A DNA stretch of 64,000 nt from Candidatus Nitrosothermus koennekei (GCA_013538715.1 JACAFH010000001.1:229598-293597), one strand, 5' to 3'. Positions 34,264 through 43,122 are shown, numbered from the stretch's first letter. Notes: a model not told the origin generated them from the letters alone. Numbers and translations are program-made.

Positions 34264-35592
34264 ATGAGTAGCAAAAAACCGCATCTTAACCTAATAGTAA
34301 CAGGACACGTAGATCATGGCAAATCTACAATGGTAGGTCATCTACTATACGACCTAGGAGCAATAGATAGTAGAACTATTGAAGAATATGCAAAACAATC
34401 AGAAGAGACAGGAAGAGGAGATACATTCAAATTTGCATGGGTGCTTGATAGACTAAAAGAAGAGAGAGAAAGAGGTATTACTATAGACTTAGCATTTCAG
34501 AAATTTGAGACCAATAAGTACTTCTTTACGTTAATAGATGCACCAGGACATAGAGACTTCGTAAAGAATATGATCACTGGAGCATCTGAAGCAGATGCTG
34601 CTATTCTTGTAATATCTGCAAAAAAAGGAGAGAGTGAAGCGGCAATCGAACCAGGAGGACAAGCAAGAGAACATGCATTCTTATTAAAGACATTAGGAGT
34701 AAACCAATTGATAGTTGCTATCAATAAGATGGATGATCAGACTATAAACTATGATGAGAAGAGATATAATGAAGTAAAAGCATTAGCAGAGAATCTATTA
34801 AAGCCTATAGGTTATAACATAGCAAAGATACCATTCATACCAACATCTGGTTGGATGGGCGATAATCTAACTAAGAGATCAACTAAGATGCCCTGGTATA
34901 AAGGTCCAATTATTCTTGAAGCACTAGATGCAATACAAGAGCCAGAAAAGCCTATAAACAAACCATTAAGGTTACCAGTCCAAGATGTATATTCTATAAC
35001 AGGAGTTGGAACAGTACCAGTTGGAAGGATAGAGACAGGAAAGATGAAGGTTGGAGATAAAGTGATGGTAATGCCATCAGGAATAGTAGGAGAGGTAAAA
35101 AGTATAGAAACTCACCATACTGCTATACCAGAAGCGATTGCAGGAGATAATATAGGATTTAACATTAGAGGAGTAGATAAGAAGAATATGAAGAGAGGAG
35201 ACGTCATAGGTAGCGTAGATAATCCTCCAAATGTAGCAAGAGAATTCCAGGCACAGATAATAGTTATCTATCATCCAACGGCGTTAGCACCAGGTTATAC
35301 ACCAGTGTTACATGCCCATACTGCACAAACTGCAGCGACGTTATCAGAATTTGTAGCAAAGATAGATCCAAGAAATGGACAAGTAGTTGAGCAGAATCCA
35401 AAATTCCTAAAGAGTGGAGATGCCGCAATAGTAAAGATAAGACCAGTTAAGCCATTATGTATAGAGAAGTTTAAAGAGTTTCCAGAGCTAGGAAGATTTG
35501 CATTAAGAGATATGGGAACTACAATTGCAGCAGGTATAGTACAAGAGATAACTGAAAAGTATACACTTGAGAAGGCTACTGCTAAAGCCTAA
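34264..35592 (+). CDS. tuf: Elongation factor 1-alpha
   Basis: The 442-residue GTPase has GHVDHGKS at 14-21, the DAPGHRDF block, NKMD and the C-terminal domain blocks (GVGTVPVGRIETG). It brings aminoacyl-tRNA to the ribosomal A site. The ATG at 34264 gives the standard N-terminus (MSSKKPHLNLIVTGHVD), placed just after a TATA-like box. S10 follows 10 bases downstream, the usual archaeal order. Confidence 0.97.
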   Translation: MSSKKPHLNLIVTGHVDHGKSTMVGHLLYDLGAIDSRTIEEYAKQSEETGRGDTFKFAWVLDRLKEERERGITIDLAFQKFETNKYFFTLIDAPGHRDFVKNMITGASEADAAILVISAKKGESEAAIEPGGQAREHAFLLKTLGVNQLIVAINKMDDQTINYDEKRYNEVKALAENLLKPIGYNIAKIPFIPTSGWMGDNLTKRSTKMPWYKGPIILEALDAIQEPEKPINKPLRLPVQDVYSITGVGTVPVGRIETGKMKVGDKVMVMPSGIVGEVKSIETHHTAIPEAIAGDNIGFNIRGVDKKNMKRGDVIGSVDNPPNVAREFQAQIIVIYHPTALAPGYTPVLHAHTAQTAATLSEFVAKIDPRNGQVVEQNPKFLKSGDAAIVKIRPVKPLCIEKFKEFPELGRFALRDMGTTIAAGIVQEITEKYTLEKATAKA

Positions 35593-35602
35593 GTGAAATA
35601 GT

Positions 35603-35911
35603 ATGACACAAAAAGCACGGATAAAGCTGGCAAGCACGGATCTAAGTAAATTAGATACTGTATGTAATGAGATCAAAGGTATAAGTGAGAAAGTAGGAGT
35701 TAAATTAGCAGGACCTCAGCCTTTACCTACAAAAAAGTTACGAGTAGTAACTAGAAAATCTCCTTGTGGTAATGGAACAGAGACATATGACAAGTGGGAA
35801 ATGCGTATACATAGGAGAGTGATAGATCTAACAGCGGATGATAGAGCTATGAAACAATTAATGAGACTTAAAGTGCCAGACGATGTATATATAGAACTTT
35901 CGTTAAAATAA
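35603..35911 (+). CDS. rps10: Ribosomal protein S10
   Basis: The 102-residue protein has ARIKLASTDLSKLDTVCNEI, the conserved GPQPLPTKKLRVVTRKSPCG block and HRRVIDLTADDRAMKQL, matching archaeal S10. It is co-transcribed with EF-1 alpha. Length is standard. Confidence 0.96.
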   Translation: MTQKARIKLASTDLSKLDTVCNEIKGISEKVGVKLAGPQPLPTKKLRVVTRKSPCGNGTETYDKWEMRIHRRVIDLTADDRAMKQLMRLKVPDDVYIELSLK

Positions 35912-35966
35912 TTTATAATATTTATTTGTGATAAAAATAAATGAGAGTATATATCTTAGTATTAAT

Positions 35967-36122
35967 ATGGGAGAAGGCATAGTTTACTATGAATGCGTTA
36001 GATGTGGAGTAGTTACTAACTCCGAAGAATTGAGTAAATTGCCAGAGATAAAATGCATATGTGGTTTTAGGGTATTCAAAAAATCAAGACCATACATAGT
36101 AAAGAGTCTAAAAGCAATCTAA
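35967..36122 (+). CDS. rpoP: RNA polymerase subunit RpoP (Rpb12-like)
   Basis: The protein is about 51 residues from ATG at 35967 (MGEGIVYYECVRCG). An in-frame GTG at 35928 gives a 64-residue alternative with an unusual leader. It has a zinc ribbon with CVRC and a second pair CIC, then RVFKKSRP, which fits RpoP. The second pair is spaced C-x-C instead of C-x2-C. It stabilises the RNA polymerase assembly platform with RpoD, RpoL and RpoN. Cyclase-like gene follows three bases later. Confidence 0.82.
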   Translation: MGEGIVYYECVRCGVVTNSEELSKLPEIKCICGFRVFKKSRPYIVKSLKAI

Positions 36123-36124
36123 TC

Positions 36125-37042
36125 ATGAAGGATCCATTAATATTTTATATAGAAAAGGGGGATAATCAATATACCATAAGATTAGATCCAGATAGATATA
36201 GTGAGATCTATAAAGATGGTAGCAAATATTATCGTGATAAATCATCAAATATGATAATACCAGAGGATGTATTCAAGATAATGCTTGATGAATTAACTAC
36301 ACAGCCTATAAGAGATACCAATGTGACACTAAAGGATTTATACTCTATTATCTTGCAAACACGAGAGAGAATAAATCGAGCAATTAAAAGGTTTGAGTTC
36401 GATGATGCAATAATGCCATCAGAAGATTTCTTAAAGAGATATATAAATACCAAGATGAATATGATAGTGCTATACGTTGATATAGTTGGCTCTACAAGAT
36501 TATCTCAAAAATTAGAACCGTCTAAACTTGCTACATTGATTAAGGTATTTGCACAAGAGATGTCATATCTCATCTCTGCTTATAATGGTTATATTCTCAA
36601 GTATGCTGGGGATTGTGTAATAGCATTCTTTCCTATATTAAATAAGAGTACAAGCATAATCTCTAAAGATGTTGTTAATTGTGCTAGGGCTATGGTTAAT
36701 ATTGTTAGATATGCTATGAATCCTGTTCTACTCAATAATGGTTATCCAACATTAAAGATAAAGATAGGTATAGATCTTGGAGAGAACCAGATAATAAGTA
36801 TAGGTAAGAATCTCGATATAATAGGCTATACAATGAGCATAACATCAAAAATAGCAGAGTTTGCTAATGCATGGAAGATAATAATAGGTAAATGGGTATA
36901 TGATACACTAGACGATGATATGAAAAGTTTGTTTAAAGAGATGAATATAAGTAAGAATATATGGAATTATAAAGATTCAAGAGAAGGTGAGTATTATTCT
37001 TTATATATATTAGAGAAAAGGATTAGTGCAAAGAGTAAATAG
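36125..37042 (+). CDS. Class III adenylate/guanylate cyclase-like protein
   Basis: The 305-residue protein has a class III catalytic start in its middle: VLYVDIVGSTRLSQ with the metal-binding D119, and YAGDCVIAFFP with D163. The core continues with KIKIGIDLGEN and NLDIIGYTMSITSKIAEFAN. The usual transition-state Asn and Arg of the VN..AR motif are replaced (TSKI), so catalysis is uncertain. The N-terminal 110 residues are not recognised. It follows rpoP by two bases and may be co-transcribed with translation and transcription genes. Confidence 0.75.
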   Translation: MKDPLIFYIEKGDNQYTIRLDPDRYSEIYKDGSKYYRDKSSNMIIPEDVFKIMLDELTTQPIRDTNVTLKDLYSIILQTRERINRAIKRFEFDDAIMPSEDFLKRYINTKMNMIVLYVDIVGSTRLSQKLEPSKLATLIKVFAQEMSYLISAYNGYILKYAGDCVIAFFPILNKSTSIISKDVVNCARAMVNIVRYAMNPVLLNNGYPTLKIKIGIDLGENQIISIGKNLDIIGYTMSITSKIAEFANAWKIIIGKWVYDTLDDDMKSLFKEMNISKNIWNYKDSREGEYYSLYILEKRISAKSK

Positions 37043-37552
37043 AAATGCATTACTAAATTTTGGTTTTGTATATATTATGATATGGATGTATGATAGTAAA
37101 AACATGAAGCAAACTATTACAAGATAAACAATAACCACAGCAATTTGAAGATTAGGTAATAGCAAACTGTAAAGGTAGAGGCAATGAATACTCATATCTA
37201 CACTAAAAGGCTCCATACTAGTTACTGTAGATATCTCTTATCATGTATATTAATAGCATAAGACCATAGGTCTTAAATTATCTTGTAATGATTTGATTAT
37301 GTTGAGATTTTATACCGATTGATAAGATACCAACCTTAATAATTGTGAAGAGTTAAAGCAAGACGAGTATAAGCACTGGGGGTTATTATATTAAGAGTAG
37401 ATACTAATTCATCCTAGAAATTATAATTAGACAAAAACTTATAATATCATAGGTAATATTTATATAATAGCTTCTAGTATATGAGACAAATTGTAATTTA
37501 AAAATTTTATCTGTAATTCAAACTCAAATAGAAAAGTATTTATCTTTTTAAT
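37043..37552 (+). other. Intergenic region, nothing recognised
   Basis: About 510 bases between the cyclase-like gene and L32e contain no frame with family character, tRNA or repeat that I can recognise. Its last part holds the L32e promoter. Confidence 0.4.
37535..37543 (+). promoter_or_regulatory. TATA-like box of the L32e-L19e operon
   Basis: AGTATTTAT lies about 29 bases before the ATG at 37568. This argues for that ATG over the ATG at 37553, which is only 14 bases from the box. Confidence 0.4.
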
Positions 37553-37567
37553 ATGTTCACATCCATT

Positions 37568-37936
37568 ATGAATAAAGAATTAGTAAAGATAAGAGAGGAG
37601 ATTAAATCAAAAAAGCCTACATTTGTAGCATGTGAGAGTTGGCGTTATAAGCGTATAAGAGAGAGATGGAAGAAACCTACAGGAATAGATAATAAGATGA
37701 GGAAGAGAGTAAAAGGCTGGCCTAAACTAGTAAAGATAGGATATGGTTCATATAAACCTGCAAGATATTTACATCCATCTGGTTATAGAGATGTAGTAAT
37801 ACATAATGTAGACCAATTATTAAAATTGGATAAGAATAACTATGCTGCAAGGATAGGAGCAACTGTAGGTAAAAGGAAGAGATTAGCAATAATAAAAAAG
37901 GCAAAAGAACTTAATATTAAGGTGCTTAATCCATAG
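37568..37936 (+). CDS. rpl32e: Ribosomal protein L32e
   Basis: The protein contains the L32e blocks WRYKRIRERWKKPTGIDNKM, KGWPKLVKIGYGSYKPAR and RIGATVGKRKRLAII. Start at 37568 (MNKELVK) is preferred for the promoter reason; an ATG at 37553 adds five residues. L19e follows eight bases later. In many archaea these genes lie in the large ribosomal cluster, here they form a small separate operon. Confidence 0.95.
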   Translation: MNKELVKIREEIKSKKPTFVACESWRYKRIRERWKKPTGIDNKMRKRVKGWPKLVKIGYGSYKPARYLHPSGYRDVVIHNVDQLLKLDKNNYAARIGATVGKRKRLAIIKKAKELNIKVLNP

Positions 37937-37944
37937 GTGAGATT

Positions 37945-38373
37945 ATGCCAGTAAATCTAAGGTTAAAAAGAGAACTTGCTGCAAGAACTTTAGGAGTAGG
38001 TGTAAATAGGATCAAATTCGATCCAAACTATCTAGATGATATAGCCGATGCTATAACAAGAGAGGATATAAGAAGTTTAGTAACTGCAAGGACAATTATA
38101 ATTAAAGATAAGAAAGGAACATCAAGAGGAAGGTTTAGAACAAAACATAAGAAATCTAAGAGTAGAGGGAAAGGATCTGTGGAAGGTAAGAAAAGTGCAA
38201 GAATGGGGAAGAAGGAAGTATGGGTTAGAAGGGTTAGAACACTAAGGAAGCATCTAAAGATAATGAAAGATAGAAAAGAAATAGATAATGTCAAGTTTAA
38301 AGCATTGTATCTCAAGATAAAAGGAGGACAGGTTAGATCAGTAGCACATCTAAGAGAGCTTGTTAAAGATTAA
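37945..38373 (+). CDS. rpl19e: Ribosomal protein L19e
   Basis: The 142-residue protein starts LRLKRELAARTLGVGVNRIK and has the basic GRFRTKHKKSKSRGKGS segment and WVRRVRTLRKHLK, all typical of L19e. GTGAG sits just before its ATG. The last 11 bases overlap the convergent ogt gene. Confidence 0.96.
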   Translation: MPVNLRLKRELAARTLGVGVNRIKFDPNYLDDIADAITREDIRSLVTARTIIIKDKKGTSRGRFRTKHKKSKSRGKGSVEGKKSARMGKKEVWVRRVRTLRKHLKIMKDRKEIDNVKFKALYLKIKGGQVRSVAHLRELVKD

Positions 38374-38656
38374 TAAAGATTTGATTAAAGTTCTTTATGA
38401 AACCATCGTCTATTACTATACCTTCACACTCTAATAATCTCTGTTTTATCTCTTTTCCATACACGTAACCACCTATCATACCATTACTCTTAACTACCCT
38501 ATGGCATGGGACAACTATTGGATTTGGATTATCTTTTAATATTTTGCCTATAGCTCTGCTAGCATTTGGTTTGCCTATAGCTTTAGCAATGGCTTTATAT
38601 GTTGTAACTCTCCCTTCTGGAATCTTCTTCACTATCTCATACACTCTCTTATTCAA
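38363..38656 (-). CDS. ogt: Methylated-DNA-protein cysteine methyltransferase
   Basis: The 97-residue protein is the C-terminal O6-alkylguanine transferase domain only: IPEGRVTTYKAIAKAIGKP, ASRAIGKIL and the acceptor PCHRVV with C51. It removes alkyl groups from O6-guanine onto the cysteine, inactivating itself. It lacks the N-terminal domain found in larger family members, as in other short archaeal forms. It overlaps dtdA by four bases. Confidence 0.9.
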   Translation of the reverse strand: MNKRVYEIVKKIPEGRVTTYKAIAKAIGKPNASRAIGKILKDNPNPIVVPCHRVVKSNGMIGGYVYGKEIKQRLLECEGIVIDDGFIKNFNQIFINL

Positions 38657-39429
38657 ACTTTAATCACCTCTAGATTATATATGCTTGTAATATTCATTAT
38701 TCTTTCCTTCTCTTTACCTAATCCTTTCTTATCTATAATTATAGCATCTACTTTTTCTATAGATCTTTCTAGCATCATATTTAGCATGTTATGGTCAATA
38801 AATTGTAGTGCATATTTTGGTGCTATATGCCCTAACGCAAATTCAGAATTTATTACCATATCATTAAATTTCGATGGATAATGTGTGCTACCTAGAGCTA
38901 TCGCTATCTTCTTACTCTTCCTTATATTCTTTAATGTATTAATGATAGTATCACATACAATAGAGATTGCTTGCATATCGTTCCACTCTTTTAAAGTAGA
39001 ACCAATCTCAATAAAGAGAGATGGTTTTGATAGGCTTGTTGGTCCATGGTGTGTAGCCTCAACAATTATATGATAGTCCTTAACCTTACTCATAGAAAGA
39101 TTCTGCATATAAGATTTCTGGAGACTAGGATATGTATATGCTAGTTCTTTAGAATTACCTCCAAACTCTGCTTTTGAGAAATTACCTGTAAAGTGACTAG
39201 TCAATGTTGGTATCTTACTCTCAGATTTATGCCTAGAAAGAAATATATAATATTCAACATCGTAGTTTAAATATTCAGCATATAATGCCTCTTCGTTAAT
39301 AATACACAGTAAAATATCGTTCATTTTATATAGATTGTTATATACACTTTTAAAATGATAATTCTCTAACATATATCTAGCCATGTTATTTGCACATGGA
39401 TCTAGATTAGAGGCAACTAGCATCTTCAT
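38653..39429 (-). CDS. dtdA: D-aminoacyl-tRNA deacylase (archaeal type, DTD2)
   Basis: The 258-residue protein has the DtdA family blocks FLSRHKSESKIPTLTSHFTG near 63-82 and VEATHHGPTSL near 127-137, then IALGSTHYPSKF. It hydrolyses D-amino acids from mischarged tRNA and protects translation. It is the first gene of a two-gene unit with ogt. Confidence 0.92.
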   Translation of the reverse strand: MKMLVASNLDPCANNMARYMLENYHFKSVYNNLYKMNDILLCIINEEALYAEYLNYDVEYYIFLSRHKSESKIPTLTSHFTGNFSKAEFGGNSKELAYTYPSLQKSYMQNLSMSKVKDYHIIVEATHHGPTSLSKPSLFIEIGSTLKEWNDMQAISIVCDTIINTLKNIRKSKKIAIALGSTHYPSKFNDMVINSEFALGHIAPKYALQFIDHNMLNMMLERSIEKVDAIIIDKKGLGKEKERIMNITSIYNLEVIKV

Positions 39430-39573
39430 TCTTTATAACCTTACATCCATTATACATTTCCCACCTTTATTACTATCTATATCTTGTAATCTTTGGGTTC
39501 TCATCAGGAAGTTGTATAAAGGATTTATCTTTTATTATACAGGTTTAATTATTAATAATTAACATACGTATTG

Positions 39574-39582
39574 TTTATAAAT
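39574..39582 (+). promoter_or_regulatory. TATA-like box of the secE-spt5 operon
   Basis: TTTATAAAT is centred about 26 bases before the ATG at 39604, close to the archaeal consensus. It supports a leaderless secE transcript and rules out the upstream in-frame ATG at 39571. Confidence 0.55.
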
Positions 39583-39603
39583 CACTTTATTACTACTACA
39601 TAC

Positions 39604-39795
39604 ATGAATCTTGATATAGAAAAGAAGATGAGAGAATGGTATTCTACATTAAAACTAGCAAAGAAGCCTAGTAAAGAAGATTATATAATAAATCTAAGAT
39701 TAATAGGTTTAGGATTAAGTATAATAGGTATCCTAGGATTTATAATACAGTTTATATCCACACTTATTACATTTGTTCCAATTGGTGGAGGATAA
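39604..39795 (+). CDS. secE: Preprotein translocase subunit SecE (Sec61 gamma)
   Basis: The 63-residue protein has an amphipathic N-terminal helix (MREWYSTLKLAKKPSKEDY) followed by one transmembrane helix (LSIIGILGFIIQFISTLIT), the SecE/Sec61-gamma layout. It stabilises SecY in the translocon. It is followed by spt5, the standard archaeal pair. Confidence 0.9.
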   Translation: MNLDIEKKMREWYSTLKLAKKPSKEDYIINLRLIGLGLSIIGILGFIIQFISTLITFVPIGGG

Positions 39796-39800
39796 TACTA

Positions 39801-40253
39801 ATGAGTGAAGAGAGCAAATTCTTTGCAATAAGAATCACTGGTGGACAAGAGCATGTTGTCGCAAGATTAGTGGAGAATAGACTTGCAAAGATAAATCCAG
39901 GATTATATTCAATATTGGTATTAGAAAACCTTAAGGGGTATATAATTGTTGAAGCAAAGAGTGCAAATATAGTATATGAAACACTTAGTGGAATAAAACA
40001 TGTTAGAGGACATATACAAGGAGAGATCTCCTTGAACGATATAAAGAATTTTCTAGTAAAGAAACCAAGTGTAGAAGAATTATCAATAAATGATACTGTT
40101 GAGATTATAGGAGGGCCATTCAAGGGAATTAAGGCAAAGATAACAAGAGTAGATTATGATAGACAAGAAGCAACAGTTATCTTGTTAGATGCCCCATATC
40201 AATTACCTGTTACAATAGATGCGAACTATCTTAGGTTAGTTCAAAAAGCATAA
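39801..40253 (+). CDS. spt5: Transcription elongation factor Spt5 (NusG)
   Basis: The 150-residue protein has the NGN domain (FFAIRITGGQEHVVARLVEN, then LKGYIIVEAKSA) and a KOW motif (VEIIGGPFKGIKAKITRVD). It binds the RNA polymerase clamp with Spt4. It is six bases downstream of secE and 37 before L11. Confidence 0.95.
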   Translation: MSEESKFFAIRITGGQEHVVARLVENRLAKINPGLYSILVLENLKGYIIVEAKSANIVYETLSGIKHVRGHIQGEISLNDIKNFLVKKPSVEELSINDTVEIIGGPFKGIKAKITRVDYDRQEATVILLDAPYQLPVTIDANYLRLVQKA

Positions 40254-40266
40254 TAAACAATTAAAT

Positions 40267-40276
40267 TTATTTATTT
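40267..40276 (+). promoter_or_regulatory. Possible TATA-like box of L11
   Basis: TATTTATTTT sits about 20 bases before the L11 ATG at 40290. Spacing is slightly short, and L11 may instead be read from the secE transcript. Confidence 0.25.
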
Positions 40277-40289
40277 TATAGAGTGTTAT

Positions 40290-40769
40290 ATGGGTAAACA
40301 GATTGTTTCAGCACTTGTAACTGGAGGAGAAGCTAGTGCAGGACCTCCATTAGGACCAGCGTTAGGTCCTCTAGGAGTAAATGTATTGGCAGTAGTAAAT
40401 GAGATAAATTCAAAGACAAAAGATTATGCAGGTATGAAAGTACCTGTAAAGGTTGAGGTTGATACCGATACTAAGAGATTTACTATTGATGTTGGCGTGC
40501 CACCAACTGCTATGTTAATACTTAAAGAAGCTGGGGTGCAAAAAGGTTCAGGAACTGCTGGTAAGAACCAGATAGGAAATATAAGTATGGATAGTGTAGC
40601 AAAGATAGCGCGTTTAAAGTTAAATGACACATACGCTAGAAGCATTAAGAGTGCTGCAAAAGAAGTAATTGGGGCTGCTCAAAGTTTAGGCATAACTATA
40701 GAAGGAAGATCGTCTAAAGAGATAATTAAAGAGGTTAACGAAGGTAAGTGGGATAGCAAACTAATATAA
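40290..40769 (+). CDS. rpl11: Ribosomal protein L11
   Basis: The 159-residue protein has the L11 blocks GGEASAGPPLGPALGPLGVN, FTIDVGVPPTAMLIL and KEAGVQKGSGTAGKNQIGNI. It binds 23S rRNA at the GTPase centre together with P0 and L12. L1 and P0 follow only after an inverted Lrp-type gene, an unusual interruption. Confidence 0.97.
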   Translation: MGKQIVSALVTGGEASAGPPLGPALGPLGVNVLAVVNEINSKTKDYAGMKVPVKVEVDTDTKRFTIDVGVPPTAMLILKEAGVQKGSGTAGKNQIGNISMDSVAKIARLKLNDTYARSIKSAAKEVIGAAQSLGITIEGRSSKEIIKEVNEGKWDSKLI

Positions 40770-40790
40770 AAAATTATGAATTTTTATATT
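40768..40790. terminator. Possible bidirectional terminator between L11 and the Lrp gene
   Basis: Between the two convergent stops lies an AT-rich imperfect inverted repeat (ATAAAAAATT and AATTTTTATA separated by ATG) that ends in T-rich sequence on both strands. It fits a shared transcription end. Confidence 0.35.
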
Positions 40791-41262
40791 ATTTATTCTG
40801 TATCAATGGTGAAAAGTTATACGCCTTCTCGTATCTATGCATCTCTACAAATGTCTCTGTATTAGATACTCCTTCTATCTCTCCTATCTTATCCATTACT
40901 ATATGATGAAGATCCTCTAGGTTCTTTGCACCTACAGTTACAAGCATATCAAATCTTCCAGAGACTTCTGCAATGCTTCTTATCTCAGGTATAGCACTTA
41001 CCTCCTTCCTTACATTTTGTCTCATCTTTGGATCCATGTTTATACCTATTATAGCATGAACGTTAATGCCTAGAGCCTCATCGTTTGTAACAATAGTGAA
41101 ATATTTTATAACACCCCTCTTAACAAGTCTTTTTATTCTGCTATATATTACTGATGCATTTATTCCTAGTTTTTTTGCTAATTTAGGTACAGATATTGAC
41201 GCATCATTACTCAATTCACTCAATATATTCATATCAAGTTCATCGTATCTGTTCAACATCAT
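40789..41262 (-). CDS. Lrp/AsnC family transcriptional regulator
   Basis: The 157-residue protein has an N-terminal winged HTH (LDMNILSELSNDASISVPKL, GINASVIYSRIKRLVKRGVI) and a C-terminal RAM domain (GRFDMLVTVGAKNLEDLHHI, then a GVSNTETFVEM strand). Members sense amino acids and form octamers or dimers on DNA. It lies inverted between L11 and L1. The first ATG has a second ATG next to it. The regulon is unknown. Confidence 0.92.
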   Translation of the reverse strand: MMLNRYDELDMNILSELSNDASISVPKLAKKLGINASVIYSRIKRLVKRGVIKYFTIVTNDEALGINVHAIIGINMDPKMRQNVRKEVSAIPEIRSIAEVSGRFDMLVTVGAKNLEDLHHIVMDKIGEIEGVSNTETFVEMHRYEKAYNFSPLIQNK

Positions 41263-41489
41263 ACTCTCTATCTTATCTTCCTAATAAATGTAATTTTTAG
41301 ATGATATAGATTGAAAGTGACTAGAATAAGAATAGTCAAAATATATCTAGTAATGTGAATAATTAGCCATATATGATATGTAAATTAGAATTATGTAGAA
41401 CACTAAAGTCTAACATTCCTTCCTATAGTAAATTATTGTTGTAATATAATCATATCACATAAGTTAAGATATTACATTATTATTATGGT

Positions 41490-41498
41490 TTTAATATA
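41490..41498 (+). promoter_or_regulatory. TATA-like box of the L1-P0 operon
   Basis: TTTAATATA lies about 35 bases before the L1 ATG at 41529 in a 265-base gap. It is the best promoter candidate there. Confidence 0.4.
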
Positions 41499-41528
41499 GA
41501 TTACTCTCTACAAAACAAACAATTTTAA

Positions 41529-42212
41529 ATGAGAATGAAGAGCAAAGAGTGGATGAACAATATCAAAGAACTAAAGAGTATAATAAGTAAAGCAAGAGAA
41601 GAGAGTGAGAAGAGGAATTTCACACAAGCAGTTGAACTTATACTAACATTAAAAGATATAGATCTAAAGAAAGGATTCTCACTGAACGAGAATGTAAATC
41701 TACCTCATACGCCTACTAAGAAACCAAAAGTATGTATTATCGCTACAGGTGATCTAGGTTTAAAGGCAAAGAATGCTGGGGTAGATAGAGTAATAGAACC
41801 AGAGGAGCTTGCTAGGATTGGAAGTAATAAAAGAGAAGCAAAGAAACTTGCTGATGAGTATGATATATTTCTAGCAGAGACATCATATATGACTAATGTA
41901 GGTAAGGCTCTTGGACAATTTTTAGGACCTAGGGGTAAGATGGCTACTCCAGTTCAGTTTAATGCTCCAATAGATTCCATATTAAGTAAAGCTAGATCAA
42001 CTATAAAGGCAAGGTTAAGGAAGCAGCTAATGCTAGGATGTAAAATTGGTTATGAGGATATGAGCGATGACCAATTAGCTGAGAACGCTATGGCTGTTAT
42101 AAATGCTGTTGAGTCAAAGCTGCCTAATGGAGATAAAAATATTAGAGATGTGATAGTAAAGTTTACAATGGGTAAACCTATCAAATTAAGTATGTTAGTA
42201 AAGGTGGCTTAA
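41529..42212 (+). CDS. rpl1: Ribosomal protein L1
   Basis: The 227-residue protein has KGFSLNENVNLPHTPTKKPK, the TSYMTNVGKALGQFLGPRGK block and SKARSTIKARLRKQLML, all L1 features. L1 forms the stalk that moves deacylated tRNA from the E site and in archaea can repress its own operon. P0 starts at the base after its stop. Confidence 0.95.
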   Translation: MRMKSKEWMNNIKELKSIISKAREESEKRNFTQAVELILTLKDIDLKKGFSLNENVNLPHTPTKKPKVCIIATGDLGLKAKNAGVDRVIEPEELARIGSNKREAKKLADEYDIFLAETSYMTNVGKALGQFLGPRGKMATPVQFNAPIDSILSKARSTIKARLRKQLMLGCKIGYEDMSDDQLAENAMAVINAVESKLPNGDKNIRDVIVKFTMGKPIKLSMLVKVA

Positions 42213-43076
42213 TTGCAAGTAGCACGTGTGTATCCAGCTAAAAAGACGAGGATGCTAGATACTATCAGAAAGTATAGTATGCAATATAAGACTATAGCAT
42301 TACTAAAGATGGAGAAGATAAGAGCAGAACAATTGATGTCTATAAGAAAGAAGTTTGGCGAAGAGTTTAAGATAATTATGGTCAAAAATAATATTGCAAA
42401 AAAGGCTTTAAGTAATTCTAACATTAAGAGTATAGAAAAGATAGTTAGCAAATTAAGTGGTCAAAATGCGTTGATATTTACAAATCTGAATCCATTTAAA
42501 TTATATCTCATACTTGAGAAAGAGAAGACTAGTCTACCAGCTAAAGGAGGAGATATAGCTACTGAAGATATAATAGTTCCTGCAGGGAATACCGGATTAG
42601 CTCCAGGTCCTGTACTCTCAGAGTTTAGAGAAGCAAAGATGCAAACAAAGATAGAAGGAGGTACTATATGGATAGCAAAAGATAGTACAGTAGCAAAAGC
42701 AGGTGAAGAGATCTCATTTAAACTAGCATCACTTCTTAGCAAACTAGGTATAAAACCTATAAAGGCTGGTTTAGTTATAGATGCAGTATTAGAAGATGGA
42801 TTATTGTATACTCCAAAAGATCTAAAGATAGATATAGATGGAACAAAAAGAGTGATTGAGCAATCATTTAGCGAAGCGCTCAATCTTGCTGTGAATGCCG
42901 CATATCCTACCAAGGAGAGTATCATGCATATACTTAGAAAAGCCTATACTAATGCAAGAACACTATCGATAAACTCTTCATATACAACCAAAGAGACTAT
43001 AGCAGATATACTAGCGTTAAGTGAGCTAAAGGCTAAATCAATCTATGAAGAAGCCAAAAAGAAAGGCTATCAATAA
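42213..43076 (+). CDS. rplP0: Ribosomal protein P0 (L10)
   Basis: The 287-residue protein has the P0 N-terminus (VYPAKKTRMLDTI, KTIALLKMEKIRAEQL, IRKKFGEEFKIIMVKNN) and the insertion with SLPAKGGDIA, then helices that bind L12 dimers. It opens with TTG at 42213, immediately after the L1 stop; no better start was seen. The C-terminus ends KKKGYQ without the acidic GLxxLFG tail of many archaeal P0 proteins. It is shorter than the usual 310-340 residues. Confidence 0.92.
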   Translation: MQVARVYPAKKTRMLDTIRKYSMQYKTIALLKMEKIRAEQLMSIRKKFGEEFKIIMVKNNIAKKALSNSNIKSIEKIVSKLSGQNALIFTNLNPFKLYLILEKEKTSLPAKGGDIATEDIIVPAGNTGLAPGPVLSEFREAKMQTKIEGGTIWIAKDSTVAKAGEEISFKLASLLSKLGIKPIKAGLVIDAVLEDGLLYTPKDLKIDIDGTKRVIEQSFSEALNLAVNAAYPTKESIMHILRKAYTNARTLSINSSYTTKETIADILALSELKAKSIYEEAKKKGYQ

Positions 43077-43116
43077 CTAAAAAATTATCTTAATAATTAT
43101 TTTACTAAAAAATTAT
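43076..43116. repeat. 13-base direct repeat in the P0-L12 gap
   Basis: ACTAAAAAATTAT occurs at 43076-43088 and again at 43104-43116 between the convergent P0 and L12 stops. AT-rich inverted pairing (AATAATTATT) lies between. It may serve as the shared transcription end of both genes. Confidence 0.4.
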
Positions 43117-43122
43117 TGAGAA

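Noticed and set aside
39436..39507. Short minus-strand frame (23 codons) upstream of dtdA
   Set aside because: Very short, no motif and no conserved-looking features; probably leader sequence.
42461..42925. 154-codon minus-strand frame opposite P0
   Set aside because: Entirely antisense to a conserved ribosomal gene and without own evidence.
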